Below the pieces are notes generated by a model. The model had not been told where the DNA came from. It ran no database searches and saw only the letters and a program-made list of their open reading frames with translations. 64,000 nucleotides of DNA from assembly GCA_007748055.1 (NCBI GenBank), contig CP036279.1, positions 4,898,001-4,962,000 on the forward strand. The letters are read 5' to 3'. Positions 35,418 to 46,146 of this stretch are shown piece by piece. The DNA is from Kolteria novifilia (GTDB lineage Bacteria; Planctomycetota; Planctomycetia; Kolteriales; Kolteriaceae). The stretch's first letter is position 1. Every line of letters starts with the position of its first letter. The position numbers and the translations under genes are program-made.

Positions 35418-35689
35418 TGTCGCTGACGGGAAATAAAACCGCCTCGCAAAACGGCCGCGGACCGTTCTTCCTCCCTCCACGATCCCCAGATCAGTCTGGC
35501 GGCCTTATTTTCCATCGACTATCATGCGCGCCGACACGGCGAGTTGTCGGCGAACGCCAGGCGGATCGCGAACGTACCAAGGAATGTGAGTTCTCGGGAT
35601 GAGAACAACCCGGTGGTGGATCATGTCCCGCCGTCGGTCGGCTCGCTCCCCGAGGACGAGTCAACGAGTAGCCACGAGGGAACGACCGG

Positions 35690-37630
35690 ATGAAACTTCG
35701 CCCGGGGATGGAATGGCGCGTGTGCAAAACGCTGCTGGCAATGATGGCGATCGGTTTCGCCGCCGGCTGCGGATCCAAGTCGGCCGACTCCGACGCGGGT
35801 GGTTCCTCGTCGGCGGACACGACTTCTTCCGCCTCCGCGATTCCCCCCGAAGGTGATCCCTCCGTCTCCGCCGAGGATGGCGGCCCCGGCTTCACCGGCG
35901 AGGGTTGGCTCACCAGCGATCCCGGCTACCTCGGCGATCCCAACGCCGTCAAGGGAGGCGGCATCCGCACAAGTATCCGCGCTTGGCCCGGCAACCTCCG
36001 CATGATGGGAACGGGTCACAACACCTGGCTCAACTACCTCCTCGCCGACATTTGCTACATGAGCCTGCTCGAACTCGATCCCGACACGCTCGAGTTCTTC
36101 CCAGGGCTCGCCAGCCACTGGTGGATCTCCGAAGACAAGATGACCTACCGATTCCGGATCGATCCGCGCGCCCGTTGGTCCGACGGCACGCCCGTCACCG
36201 CCGAAGATGTCGTCGCCACTTACAAGCTGGGGATGGACGACACGACACTCGATCCCTCCTACCAGTTGGTCTTCGGCAAACTCAATCCACCTATCGCCAA
36301 GTCGAAGTACATCGTCGAGGTGAAAGCCAAGGACAAGAATTGGCGTAACTTCCTCTATTTCGCCGGCCAAACCATCCTTCCGGCCCATCAAATTGGAAAC
36401 ATCACCGGCAAGGAGTACCTCGACAAGTTCAACTACGCCCTGACGGCGGTGAGCGGTCCGTACGAACTCCTGCCCGAGGATCTCGACAAGGGCAAGTCGA
36501 TCACCGTCACCCGCCGCGATGACTTCTGGGCGAAGGACGCGACCTGGAACAAAGGCCGCTACAACTTCGACAAGATTCGCTTCGTCGTGGTTCGCGATCC
36601 CGAGCTCTCGTTTCAGAAAGCCGTGAAAGGCGAACTCGACTACTTTTTCGTTTCCAAGGCGGAGTGGTGGGCCAAGGACCTTCCGGAGATGGAGCCGATC
36701 AAAAAGGGTTGGCTCATCCGCCGCAAGTTCTTCAACGACGCTCCCAACGGCACCGGCGGCTTCGCCCTCAACACGCGCCGCGAGCCGCTCAACGACGTCC
36801 GGGTCCGCAAGGCGCTCCAATACCTCTACAACCGCGAAACCTTCATCAAGAAGTTCGCCTACGACGAGTACACCCCGCTGCACTCCTACTACGCCGGCGG
36901 CGAGTACGAGAACCCCGAGAACGAGAAGTTCGCCTTCGATCCCGAAAAAGCGGTCAAGCTCTTGGCCGAAGCCGGTTGGAACAAACGCAACGCCGACGGC
37001 ATCCTGACCAAGGACGGCAAAGCGCTCTCGCTCAAGCTCACCTACTACAACCCGGCGATGGAGAAGTACCTCACCGCGTACAAGGAAGACTGCGACAAAG
37101 TCGGCATTCGTCTCGAGCTCGATCAGATCGACCCCGAGACGATGTGGAAGAACCTCATGGATCGCAACTTCCAGATGGTGATGATCCAGTGGGGCGCGCT
37201 CGTCTTCCCCAACCCGGAGACCTCCTTCAAGAGCAGCCTCGCCGACAAGAACGACAACAACAACATCACCGGCTACAAGAGCGACAAGGTCGACGCACTT
37301 CTGAAGAAGTATGACGTCGCGTTCGACCAGAACGAACGGCGCAAGATCATCCAAGAGGTCGATCACCTCGTCTACGAGCAGCACCCCTATGTACTCTCGT
37401 GGTACCAGCCGTGCCAACGGGTGATCTACTGGAACAAGTTCGGCATGCCGAAGTTCGGCATCCCACGCACGGCCGAGTGGGAGGCCGCCTTCACCTACTG
37501 GTGGATCGATCGCGACAAGCAGAAAAAGCTCCGCGCCGCCGAGAAGAGCGGCGAGTCGCTGCCGATTCCCCCCGTCAACAACGAGTACTGGCTCGAAAAG
37601 CGCGCCTCCTCGACCGCACAAGCCAATTGA
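35690..37630 (+). CDS. oligopeptide ABC transporter substrate-binding lipoprotein
   Basis: 646-residue extracellular solute-binding protein of family 5 (OppA/DppA/YejA type). An N-terminal signal ends in a lipobox with Cys27 (GFAAGCGSK), followed by a Ser/Asp/Gly-rich tether and the binding domains. Family stretches are WWISEDKMTYRFRIDPRARW, GFALNTRREPLNDVRVRKAL (the usual binding-protein signature region) and EVDHLVYEQHPYVLSWY. It would sit on the outer face of the cytoplasmic membrane and hand peptides to the permeases encoded downstream. It is first of a five-gene cluster. ATG at 35690 is taken; ATG at 35708 is a possible alternative. Confidence 0.92.
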   Translation: MKLRPGMEWRVCKTLLAMMAIGFAAGCGSKSADSDAGGSSSADTTSSASAIPPEGDPSVSAEDGGPGFTGEGWLTSDPGYLGDPNAVKGGGIRTSIRAWPGNLRMMGTGHNTWLNYLLADICYMSLLELDPDTLEFFPGLASHWWISEDKMTYRFRIDPRARWSDGTPVTAEDVVATYKLGMDDTTLDPSYQLVFGKLNPPIAKSKYIVEVKAKDKNWRNFLYFAGQTILPAHQIGNITGKEYLDKFNYALTAVSGPYELLPEDLDKGKSITVTRRDDFWAKDATWNKGRYNFDKIRFVVVRDPELSFQKAVKGELDYFFVSKAEWWAKDLPEMEPIKKGWLIRRKFFNDAPNGTGGFALNTRREPLNDVRVRKALQYLYNRETFIKKFAYDEYTPLHSYYAGGEYENPENEKFAFDPEKAVKLLAEAGWNKRNADGILTKDGKALSLKLTYYNPAMEKYLTAYKEDCDKVGIRLELDQIDPETMWKNLMDRNFQMVMIQWGALVFPNPETSFKSSLADKNDNNNITGYKSDKVDALLKKYDVAFDQNERRKIIQEVDHLVYEQHPYVLSWYQPCQRVIYWNKFGMPKFGIPRTAEWEAAFTYWWIDRDKQKKLRAAEKSGESLPIPPVNNEYWLEKRASSTAQAN

Positions 37631-37756
37631 CACGTTTTCCTCTCGAGGGAATGATGCCGATCCTCACGTGAGGAACGACGACATTCGCGAACCTGAACCT
37701 TGGGGCCGCCCGGCGGATGATGGGCGGAAGATCCTTCTCCGGTTGAGAGCCGATTG

Positions 37757-38866
37757 ATGACGGCTTATTTCCTGCGGCGACTACTCCTGGTCATCCCGAC
37801 CTTCATTGGGGTGACCCTCATCGCCTTCCTGATCACACGACTCGTTCCTGGCGGTCCGCTCGAGCGAGAGCTGATGCAGATTCAGATGGGTGCCGCGGGC
37901 GCCGGCGGGGAGGCCGTAGGCGGTGCTTTCGGTGGCGGCGTCGAAATCCCCGAGGAGGCACGAAAGCAGCTCGAGAAGGAGTTCGGCCTCGATAAACCCT
38001 TTGTGGTCGCCTACTTCCTTTGGCTCGGGCGTGTCTGCACGCTCGACTTCGGCACTTCCTACAACTACCGCGAACCGGTCTGGAGCCTGATCAGCGAGCG
38101 GTTCCCGATCAGTTTGATGTTCGGCCTGACCGGGTTTCTGCTAGGGTATCTGGTCTGCGTTCCCCTCGGCATCGCCAAGGCTCTCCGTCACGGCCATCCC
38201 TTCGACTTCGTGAGTTCCTTCATCGTCTTCGTCGGATACTCGATCCCCGCCTGGGCGATGGGAACGCTCCTGCTCGTCGTCTTCGCCAGCGGGCAGTTCC
38301 TCGACTGGTTCCCCCTCGGCGGCATTCACAGCCACTCGTTCGACGAGCTTCCCGCGATCGTTCGCGACAACGTCGATCGGGATGCGGTCATGGACGACTT
38401 CGATGAGCTCGACTGGGAGAAGCTCCCCTTCATCGACAAAGTGATCGACGTCGGCAACCATATGGCGCTGCCGGTCTTCTGCTACATGATGGGATCGTTC
38501 GCCACCCTCACGATCTTGATGAAGAACTCTCTCCTGGAAAACCTCGGCCACGACTACGTGCGCACTGCGTTCGCGAAGGGGCTCTCGCCGACCCGTGTCA
38601 TCTACTTGCACACGCTGCGCAACTCGCTGATCCCTCTGGCGACCGGCTTGGGACACGCGCTTAGCCTACTCATGGCGGGTTCCTACCTCATTGAGTGGGT
38701 CTTCAACATCGACGGGATCGGCTATCTCGGTTACACCTCGATTCTCGGCCGCGACTATACCGTCGTGATGGGGATCCTCGCGATCAATACGATCTTGACG
38801 CTGGTGGGCAATATCATCTCCGACGTGCTCTACGCGATGATCGATCCTCGGATCCGCTTCCAGTAG
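37757..38866 (+). CDS. ABC transporter permease (YejB/OppB type)
   Basis: 369-residue binding-protein-dependent transport permease. The opening MTAYFLRRLLLVIPTFIGVT resembles YejB, and the first helix is followed by the family VPGGP. About six helices are predicted; the EAA-like cytoplasmic loop is DYVRTAFAKGLSPTRVIYLH, contacting the ATPase. A longer than usual loop with many acidic residues (about 200-225) separates the middle helices. It pairs with the second permease gene 34 bases downstream. ATG at 37757 is used; TTG at 37754 is less likely. Confidence 0.9.
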   Translation: MTAYFLRRLLLVIPTFIGVTLIAFLITRLVPGGPLERELMQIQMGAAGAGGEAVGGAFGGGVEIPEEARKQLEKEFGLDKPFVVAYFLWLGRVCTLDFGTSYNYREPVWSLISERFPISLMFGLTGFLLGYLVCVPLGIAKALRHGHPFDFVSSFIVFVGYSIPAWAMGTLLLVVFASGQFLDWFPLGGIHSHSFDELPAIVRDNVDRDAVMDDFDELDWEKLPFIDKVIDVGNHMALPVFCYMMGSFATLTILMKNSLLENLGHDYVRTAFAKGLSPTRVIYLHTLRNSLIPLATGLGHALSLLMAGSYLIEWVFNIDGIGYLGYTSILGRDYTVVMGILAINTILTLVGNIISDVLYAMIDPRIRFQ

Positions 38867-38900
38867 TGGGAAAAGCCAGGCTTCATTCGACAAGGGAAAC

Positions 38901-40019
38901 GTGAAGACGTTGTCAGATGCTCCCAGCGAACCGTCCGAGTCACTCCTCAAACGCCGTCTGCGGCGTTTTCGTGGGCTGCGGCGCGGCTATTACAGCTTTC
39001 TGATTTTGGTGACCGCCTATCTCCTTTCGTTCGGGCTTCCCTTCGTCATGGGACGACAGGCGCTCGTGGTGCACTACGACAGCCAGTGGTATTTTCCGGC
39101 CTTCCGCTCGTACTTTTACAACACCTTCGGTATTGGGAACCGGGGGCTCTACCTCGCCAAGACCTTTGAGCAGACCGACGCCGAGGGCAAGCGAGTCCTC
39201 GGCCAAGCCGACTACGCCGCGCTGAAGAAACAGTTCGCCAAACAGGACAATGGCAACTTCGTCCTCATGCCCTTGATCCCCTTCGGCCCCAATCAGCAGT
39301 CCCTCGACCAGAAGGGGAACCCGCCCTATCCACCTTCGTGGCAACATTGGCTCGGGACCGATGATCGCGGGCGCGACATCCTCGTCAGACTCGCTTACGG
39401 ATTTCGCATCTCGATCAGCTTCGCCCTCGTCGTGACGGGGATCTCGTACATGGTCGGCATCGCCGTCGGCGCGACGCTCGGCTACTACGGCCGTTGGGTC
39501 GACATGCTGGGTCTGCGCTTCGTCGAGATCTGGGGATCGATCCCGTTTCTCTACACCGTCATTATTCTCGCCTCGCTCCTGCCACGAACGTTCGGACTCC
39601 TGGCGGGGATCCTGGCGACCTTTGGCTGGATGGGCATCACCTACTACATTCGCGGCGAGGTCTACCGGGAACGCTCCAAGGACTATGTCGCCGCGGCAAT
39701 CGCGGTCGGCGAGGGTCATACCTCGATCATCTTCCGCCACATTCTTCCCAACTCGCTGACGCCCGTGATTTCGTTCGCTCCCTTCGCGATCGTCGCGAAC
39801 ATCACCTCGCTGGTCGCTCTCGACTTCCTCGGCTACGGCCTTCCTCCACCAACGCCGAGTTGGGGAGAGCTCATCGGCCAAGGAAAAGAGAATATCCGCG
39901 ACTGGCACTTGGTCGTCTTTCCCCTAGTGGCGATGTTCCTCACGCTCCAACTGATCGTCTTCATCGGCGAGGCGGTGCGCGAGGCCCTCGACCCCAAGAC
40001 CTACAGCCGGCTCCGATGA
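38901..40019 (+). CDS. ABC transporter permease (YejE/OppC type)
   Basis: 372-residue permease. A cytoplasmic N-terminus and one helix (about 27-47) are followed by a large extracytoplasmic insert with YDSQWYFPAFRSYFYNTFG, closely resembling YejE of the microcin C/oligopeptide transporter. Then come HWLGTDDRGRDILVRLAYG and five helices, with the EAA loop DYVAAAIAVGEGHTSIIFRH. GTG at 38901 has AAGGGAAA upstream. The next gene in the transporter cluster is separated by about 195 bases full of repeats, which breaks the otherwise tight operon. Confidence 0.9.
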   Translation: MKTLSDAPSEPSESLLKRRLRRFRGLRRGYYSFLILVTAYLLSFGLPFVMGRQALVVHYDSQWYFPAFRSYFYNTFGIGNRGLYLAKTFEQTDAEGKRVLGQADYAALKKQFAKQDNGNFVLMPLIPFGPNQQSLDQKGNPPYPPSWQHWLGTDDRGRDILVRLAYGFRISISFALVVTGISYMVGIAVGATLGYYGRWVDMLGLRFVEIWGSIPFLYTVIILASLLPRTFGLLAGILATFGWMGITYYIRGEVYRERSKDYVAAAIAVGEGHTSIIFRHILPNSLTPVISFAPFAIVANITSLVALDFLGYGLPPPTPSWGELIGQGKENIRDWHLVVFPLVAMFLTLQLIVFIGEAVREALDPKTYSRLR

Positions 40020-40044
40020 GTCACGGCTCGATCGACAATTCGAT

Positions 40045-40177
40045 GGGTGCCACTGGCTGCTTGTCAGCCAGTGCCCGAAAGAGAATAGGTTCGCAATCGC
40101 GATGTCCTCAAGACGCGTGTCAGGCAATGGCCTGACCTACGAGGGCCAAGCACAAGTAGGGTGGGTCTCGACCCACC
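40045..40177 (+). repeat. cluster of three dispersed hairpin repeats
   Basis: Three elements in a row between transporter genes. The family 1 hairpin at 40045-40077 has CACTGGCTG/CAGCCAGTG. The family 2 hairpin at 40119-40141 reads GTCAGGCAATGGCCTGACCT. A third hairpin at 40160-40177 reads GGTGGGTCTCGACCCACC. Families 1 and 2 recur elsewhere in the window (33782, 55560; 53499). The cluster lies just before the start of the first ATPase gene. Confidence 0.75.
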
Positions 40178-40214
40178 TTCTGAAAAGCACGACATCAACA
40201 AGGACCGTTCACGC

Positions 40215-41268
40215 TTGACCGACGCGATCTCACCTGAAGCCACCGACGAACCGAAGACGGCCACCGAGCCCGTCCTGAGCGTGCGCGACCTTCACACCCA
40301 CTTTCGGGTGGAAGGTGGCATCGCCAAGGCGGTCGAGGGAGTCTCTTTCGATCTCTTTCCGGGTGAAGTCCTCGGCATCGTCGGGGAATCGGGATCGGGC
40401 AAGAGCGTCGCGTCCCTTTCCATCATGCGGCTAGTCCCCGATCCGCCGGGCCTGATCGCCAAGGGCGAGATTCTGCTTCGGGGTCGCGACCTGCTGAAGA
40501 TCCCCTACGAGAAGATGCGCAAGGTCCGCGGCGGAGAGATCGGCATGATCTTCCAGGAGCCGATGACCGCCCTGAATCCGGTCTTCACCATCGGCATGCA
40601 ACTGACCGAAGCGGTCCGCGTCCACGAAAAGGTCAGCCGGGCCGAGGCTCGCGATCGCGCCATCGAGGCGATGCGGCAAGTCGGCATTCCCGATCCCGCC
40701 GAGCGACTGAAGGACTATCCGCACCAGTTCTCCGGCGGCATGCGGCAGCGCGTCATGATCGCGATGGCGCTGATCTGCAACCCCTCGATCCTGATCGCCG
40801 ACGAACCGACGACCGCCCTCGACGTCACCATCCAGGCACAGATCCTCGAGCTGATGCTCGCGATGAAGGAGAAAAAGGCGGGCTCGTCGATCATCCTCAT
40901 CACCCACGATTTGGCGGTCGTCGCCGAGACCTGCGACCGCGTCGTGGTGATGTACGGCGGCAAGATCCAGGAGGTCGGCACCGTCCACCAGATCTTCGAG
41001 GAACCCAAGCATCCCTACACGAGGGGTCTTCTCGCGTCGCTGCCGACGGCCTCGACCGAGCGAAAGTCTCGGCTCTCGACCATCCCCGGCAACGTCCCGT
41101 CGATCATGAACCCGGCCCCCGGTTGCCGCTTCTCCAACCGCTGCCCGGAAGCGATCGATCGCTGCAGCGTCGAGGAGCCGGTCCTGCACCAGCTTCCCGG
41201 AGAGCGCTTCTCGCGTTGTCATCTTGTCGAGGAGGAAGCCCTCGGCCAAGTCGACAAGGAGAAGGCCG

Positions 41269-41276
<8 letters not shown>
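40215..41276 (+). CDS. oligopeptide ABC transporter ATPase (OppD type)
   Basis: 353-residue ATP-binding subunit. Walker A GESGSGKS, the Q-loop [14 protein letters not shown], signature FSGGMRQRV and Walker [13 protein letters not shown] are all present, followed by the peptide-transporter C-terminal extension with its cysteine pattern ([14 protein letters not shown]), which in related proteins binds an iron-sulfur cluster. TTG at 40215 with AAGGA ten bases upstream is preferred; a longer frame to 40161 would start inside a repeat hairpin. The 3' end overlaps the next ATPase gene by eight bases. Confidence 0.9.
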
Positions 41277-42270
<994 letters not shown>

Positions 42271-42348
42271 TTTCGCCGTGAACTCTTGGTATGCTTCATC
42301 CGGCGAGGCGGTGGGAGAGTCACCATCGAGTGACGAGAGGCATTCCTC

Positions 42349-42645
42349 ATGAACGTGTTCGGCATGGCGATTTTTGGCGGGGTCATGGGGCTCGTCGTCG
42401 CCCTGGCGAGCACGACGAGGAACCGCACCATCGAGGATTGGGAGGATGAACTCGAACTGATGCGAGCGAGGAAGGCCTCGAAGGAAGAAATTCAAGCGGT
42501 CGAACGCATCATCGCGCGGCGACGGGACAAGCACAAGATGGGCGTGATCTGGCTAAGACGAATCGCCGCCCTCTGGTTTCTCTTCACGCTGATCATCGGG
42601 GGACTAATGTCGGGAGTCGCCATCTTCCTCTACATGGTGAGATGA
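42349..42645 (+). CDS. small membrane protein, unknown
   Basis: 98-residue protein with an N-terminal hydrophobic segment (about 3-21, GMAIFGGVMGLVVALA), a charged amphipathic middle (EDWEDELELMRARKASKEEI) and a C-terminal helix (about 70-95). Both ends are probably in the membrane with the helical middle in the cytoplasm. GAGAGG precedes ATG at 42349. It follows the transporter cluster by 78 bases on the same strand and may be part of the transcript. I do not recognise a family. Confidence 0.65.
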   Translation: MNVFGMAIFGGVMGLVVALASTTRNRTIEDWEDELELMRARKASKEEIQAVERIIARRRDKHKMGVIWLRRIAALWFLFTLIIGGLMSGVAIFLYMVR

Positions 42646-42677
42646 CGAGCGCCACTTACGCTACCCAACCTCGACAT

Positions 42678-44324
42678 TCACGGTCCCGGAGGTCCCGGTC
42701 GCGGGCCACCACCAGGCCGCGGGCCACCGCCAGGTCGTGGGCCACCTCCCATGCGGGGCGGTCCCCCCATCCCGCGCGGTGGTCCCCAAGAGGAGCGCAT
42801 CAAACTCTGGGCCCTACCCAGTTGGTTCCCGATCGGCGGTTGCATGCGCATCGCCCGCGGCGGCAAGTTCCCCACTCGGCCCAAGGCGGCAAGCGGCGAT
42901 CCGGACGGTCCGCCCCCCGGCTTCATCAGGGAACTGAAGGGATTGCCCCCCAACCTCGGCATCGGCGTGGCGCGATTCCCCATCGGCGTCGCCTTCATCA
43001 GATCCGAAAACGGCGACGACGAGCCGGGACGCATCCGTGACGAAAACGGATTGCCCCCCGGAAGTCCCGACCCAGGTCGACCGCCACCAAAGGGACTCTT
43101 CCCCGGTCGCGGTTGTTGTTTCGCGGCCTTCATCCGATCGGAGAAGGGAGAACCGGAACCCAGCGGTCCTCCCGGCTGCCGGGATTCGCGAAGCCGATCC
43201 GAGTAGGGCGAACCCTTGGCGGCTTGTCCCAACGAGTCGCCGAGACGCTCCGCTAGTTTGGGGTACTGGTCGACTTGTTGACGCAAGAGTTCCTGCCGCG
43301 CCTGGGCCGTGTTGTCGCCTTGGGCCCGCGCGGCGTCGTTGAACTTGGAGAGCTCCTCGAGCGATTTGAAGTAGTCGCCGTACTGGTTCTGGAGATTCTC
43401 GGGGACTTGGTCGCCGTAGCGGTTCCACCAATCGCCGACGGCTTGACTGTAGTCCTGAAGGTTATCCTCGTTCATGTACTGATCGACCATCGCATTGGCG
43501 ACGTCCCCATAGCGGTACCCGTTGGCGAGTCCATAGTCGACGGCCGCCTCGCTGGGCACATCGTAGACGCCGTAGCCATCGCCCTCCCCGTCACCGCTGC
43601 CATTCCCGCTGTCGTAGACTCCACCGGCGGCATAGCCAGTTCCGTCGTCGCTCTCCGAGTCGTCGGAATTGCTGGAGTCCTGGTCGGACGAATTCTGGTT
43701 GCTCGCGGCCATGTCTTGAAGCATCTGCAAGTACTGCCGAAAGAGCTGTTGATCTTCCGAAAGCCGCTGGGCCCAAGCGTCCGTCGCGGTCTGCTGCGTT
43801 TGCGATTGCATCGCGTGGGCCTGCGCGAGAATCAGTTGAATTGCCTTCTTCAAGGGCGGTTGGGCATAGGCGGTTCCGACGATCTCCACCAGGTCGGGAT
43901 GGGCCTTCATCTCCTCAAGGGCCCGCGGAGCGCTGACCAGAACGGTCGCCGCGGCGTTCTGCAACTCGGTCGGATAGTCGTGGGTCGTGAGATAGCGGTC
44001 GATCTCTCTCGCCGGTCGATGCCAAACGCCGTTCAGTTCGTCGATGAGCTTGGGATACTTGGTCGAATAGCTCGCCACCTCGAGGATGGCGTTGCGCGTC
44101 GCCTCGGGGAAAAGGGCGATTCCTCGAACCGCCTCATCGAGTTCCGCCCCCTTCTCCGGCCCGAGGATGGTGATGAGGATCGTTGACGGGTCGAACTGTC
44201 CCGGAGGCCCCGGCGGAGTCACTCTCGGAACCCCCGGAAGGGGCGGCTGAGCCCAAACGGTAACGGAGCATAGGACGATAGCCAAGCACGTGAGCAAGGT
44301 CTCGCAACGGATCCCAAACGACAT
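42678..44324 (-). CDS. exported low-complexity protein with Gly/Pro-rich tail
   Basis: 548-residue exported protein. The signal peptide is MSFGIRCETLLTCLAIVLCS, with probable cleavage after VWA. A helical domain (about 40-215) precedes an acidic Ser/Asp/Gly stretch (about 215-265), another helical part, and a C-terminal third built of short repeats of the type GNPFSSLMKPG, GSPFSDRMK and GPRPGGGPRPGG. The last 50 residues are nearly all Gly, Pro and Arg, suggesting a disordered, possibly surface- or wall-binding tail. ATG at 44324 gives a sound signal peptide. It is convergent with the small membrane protein gene. No known family. Confidence 0.65.
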   Translation of the reverse strand: MSFGIRCETLLTCLAIVLCSVTVWAQPPLPGVPRVTPPGPPGQFDPSTILITILGPEKGAELDEAVRGIALFPEATRNAILEVASYSTKYPKLIDELNGVWHRPAREIDRYLTTHDYPTELQNAAATVLVSAPRALEEMKAHPDLVEIVGTAYAQPPLKKAIQLILAQAHAMQSQTQQTATDAWAQRLSEDQQLFRQYLQMLQDMAASNQNSSDQDSSNSDDSESDDGTGYAAGGVYDSGNGSGDGEGDGYGVYDVPSEAAVDYGLANGYRYGDVANAMVDQYMNEDNLQDYSQAVGDWWNRYGDQVPENLQNQYGDYFKSLEELSKFNDAARAQGDNTAQARQELLRQQVDQYPKLAERLGDSLGQAAKGSPYSDRLRESRQPGGPLGSGSPFSDRMKAAKQQPRPGKSPFGGGRPGSGLPGGNPFSSRMRPGSSSPFSDLMKATPMGNRATPMPRLGGNPFSSLMKPGGGPSGSPLAALGRVGNLPPRAMRMQPPIGNQLGRAQSLMRSSWGPPRGMGGPPRMGGGPRPGGGPRPGGGPRPGPPGP

Positions 44325-44432
44325 GAGTGACTCCCCACTGAAGGATGAGCTTCTCGCCGACGGCGTTCGAGTCGTTGTACCGCGCGGATCCAGCATCGCC
44401 ACGTCTTGCGATGCCCACGTCGGGGCGACCGC

Positions 44433-45839
44433 TCAGCCGAGATGACGAAGCACGACTCGCGCGAGCCGCCGGACACCCTCGCGGACGCGATCGAGTGGGG
44501 GCACCCCGAAGCTCAGCCGTAGGCAGTGGTGAGGCACGTCGGTCGCCGAACGGGGATAGAAAAACTCCGCGGGAACATAGAGCATCCCTTCTTTCAGGCA
44601 GTCCTCGAAGAAGGGGCTGCCGCGCGATGTGAGAATCTCCTCGGGGAGCGTCAGCCAAACGTAGAGGCCCCCTTCCGGCGAGGTCCACGAGACGCGTTCG
44701 CGAACCGGCCGCAGTTCGGCTTCCAGCGTTTCGATGGTCACGCGCATCTTCTCGCGGTAGACATCGCGAAGGGTTTTCAAGTGCGATTGATACGCGCCGC
44801 TGCGCATCAGCTCCGCGAGAAGATGTTGATTCAAGTTCGACGTCCCGAAGTCCTCGTGTCCCTTCTGGTTGATCAGGGGCTCGCGAAACTCCGTGGGGAC
44901 AATGACATAACCCGTCTTCATCCCCGGCGAGAAGGGCTTGGAGAAAGTCCCCGCGTAGAGCACGGTCTGACCGTCGGGATCGAAGCGAAGCATGCTCGGT
45001 AGATCGCTGCCCCGATAGCGCAGCTCGCGATAGGCCGCGTCCTCGACCACGACAATGCGGTGCCGCTTGGACCATCGCTGGGCGATCTCGACGAGTGCTC
45101 GCTTGCGCGGTTCGGAGAGCGTCAATCCGGTCGGGTTGTTGAAATAGCTCACGTCGTAGATGAACTTGACCCGTTCGAGATTCCCTTCCGCGTCGATCGC
45201 CTCGAGCGCCGCCTCGACCGCCTCGGGATCGAGTCCCTCCTCATCGGTGCGGATCGGCACGATGCGCGCCCCGAAACTCTCGAGCGCCCCCATGTAGACG
45301 AAGTACCCCGGCACGCCGAGCAGCACGATATCCCCCGGATCGAGCAGGACTTCACCGACCAGGTAGAGAAGTTGTTGCGAACCGGTCCCAACGATGACGC
45401 GCTGGGGATCGAGGCCGAGATCGCTCGGAGTTCGTTCATCGAGCCGGGCGATCTGCTCGACGATCTGCCGGCGAAGCTCGGGATAGCCGTCGGTCGTGCC
45501 GTATTGCAGCGCGGCGAGGGCCGTATCGCGATCAGCGAGGATGGTGGTCGCCGCTTGGCGAACCTCGTCGACCGGAAGCGAGGCGTTGTCGACGAAGCCG
45601 GCCGCGAGCGAAATCACGTTCGGGTTCGCGAGCCCCTGCTCCATGAGGTAGCTGATGGGCGGCTTCTCCGAGCGGCGAACGCGGTCGCTGAACGAAACGG
45701 CGGGTCGACTCGTCGGTTGATGCACGAACGTCGGATCCTCGAAAAGAGACTTGCAGTCGATGGAGACAGCCGTCCCCACTCGGTCGGATGAGTCGGTATG
45801 ACCATCCTTCGTCTCGGGAGGGGCGGCATTAGTTGTCAT
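44433..45839 (-). CDS. PLP-dependent aminotransferase, class I/II
   Basis: 468-residue fold-type I aminotransferase. The catalytic lysine is in AGTFSKPFSPGMKTGY; cofactor-binding stretches are GTGSQQLLYLVGEVLLDPGD, YDVSYFNNPTGLTLS and VVVEDAAYREL. The closest relatives by eye are 2-aminoadipate/aromatic and MocR-like stand-alone aminotransferases. It carries an N-terminal extension of roughly 45 residues (TDSSDRVGTAV and onward) not needed for the fold, so the true start could be internal, near VSFSDRVRRSEK. It is divergent from the DUF1559 gene. The amino donor is not predictable. Confidence 0.88.
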   Translation of the reverse strand: MTTNAAPPETKDGHTDSSDRVGTAVSIDCKSLFEDPTFVHQPTSRPAVSFSDRVRRSEKPPISYLMEQGLANPNVISLAAGFVDNASLPVDEVRQAATTILADRDTALAALQYGTTDGYPELRRQIVEQIARLDERTPSDLGLDPQRVIVGTGSQQLLYLVGEVLLDPGDIVLLGVPGYFVYMGALESFGARIVPIRTDEEGLDPEAVEAALEAIDAEGNLERVKFIYDVSYFNNPTGLTLSEPRKRALVEIAQRWSKRHRIVVVEDAAYRELRYRGSDLPSMLRFDPDGQTVLYAGTFSKPFSPGMKTGYVIVPTEFREPLINQKGHEDFGTSNLNQHLLAELMRSGAYQSHLKTLRDVYREKMRVTIETLEAELRPVRERVSWTSPEGGLYVWLTLPEEILTSRGSPFFEDCLKEGMLYVPAEFFYPRSATDVPHHCLRLSFGVPPLDRVREGVRRLARVVLRHLG

Positions 45840-46146
45840 TGTACGCTGTTCCGGTTATTCTTGGCGCGGGAACGATCTCGGCACTGGGGAGTCGTCTACG
45901 AACTCCGACAACGCAATCCGTCGCGCGGTTCGCTCTTCGGAGGGAATTGATCGGAGAGCGCCGAGTAGGGGCTAGAGATACTTAAGTTTCTTTAGTATCA
46001 TCGAGGGACGTCGGTAGGTGGGACTACCGACATCATGTCCATGCAGCACTCGATCGATCGTTCGGCACGAGCGACGTCCGTACGGGAACCCGGTCGTCAG
46101 CGACACATCAGCGCCAACGCGTTCGATCACAGGGGGATAGGGGTCA
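45840..46146. other. divergent intergenic region
   Basis: About 300 bases between divergent genes. A purine-rich AGGGGGATAGGGG just before 46147 serves the DUF1559 gene. Promoters for both directions must be here, but no repeat or RNA gene was recognised. Confidence 0.4.

Noticed and set aside
35621-37633. A 670-codon frame opposite the solute-binding protein gene
   Set aside because: Valine- and glutamate-rich antisense shadow of a high-GC gene; no motif or ribosome binding site.
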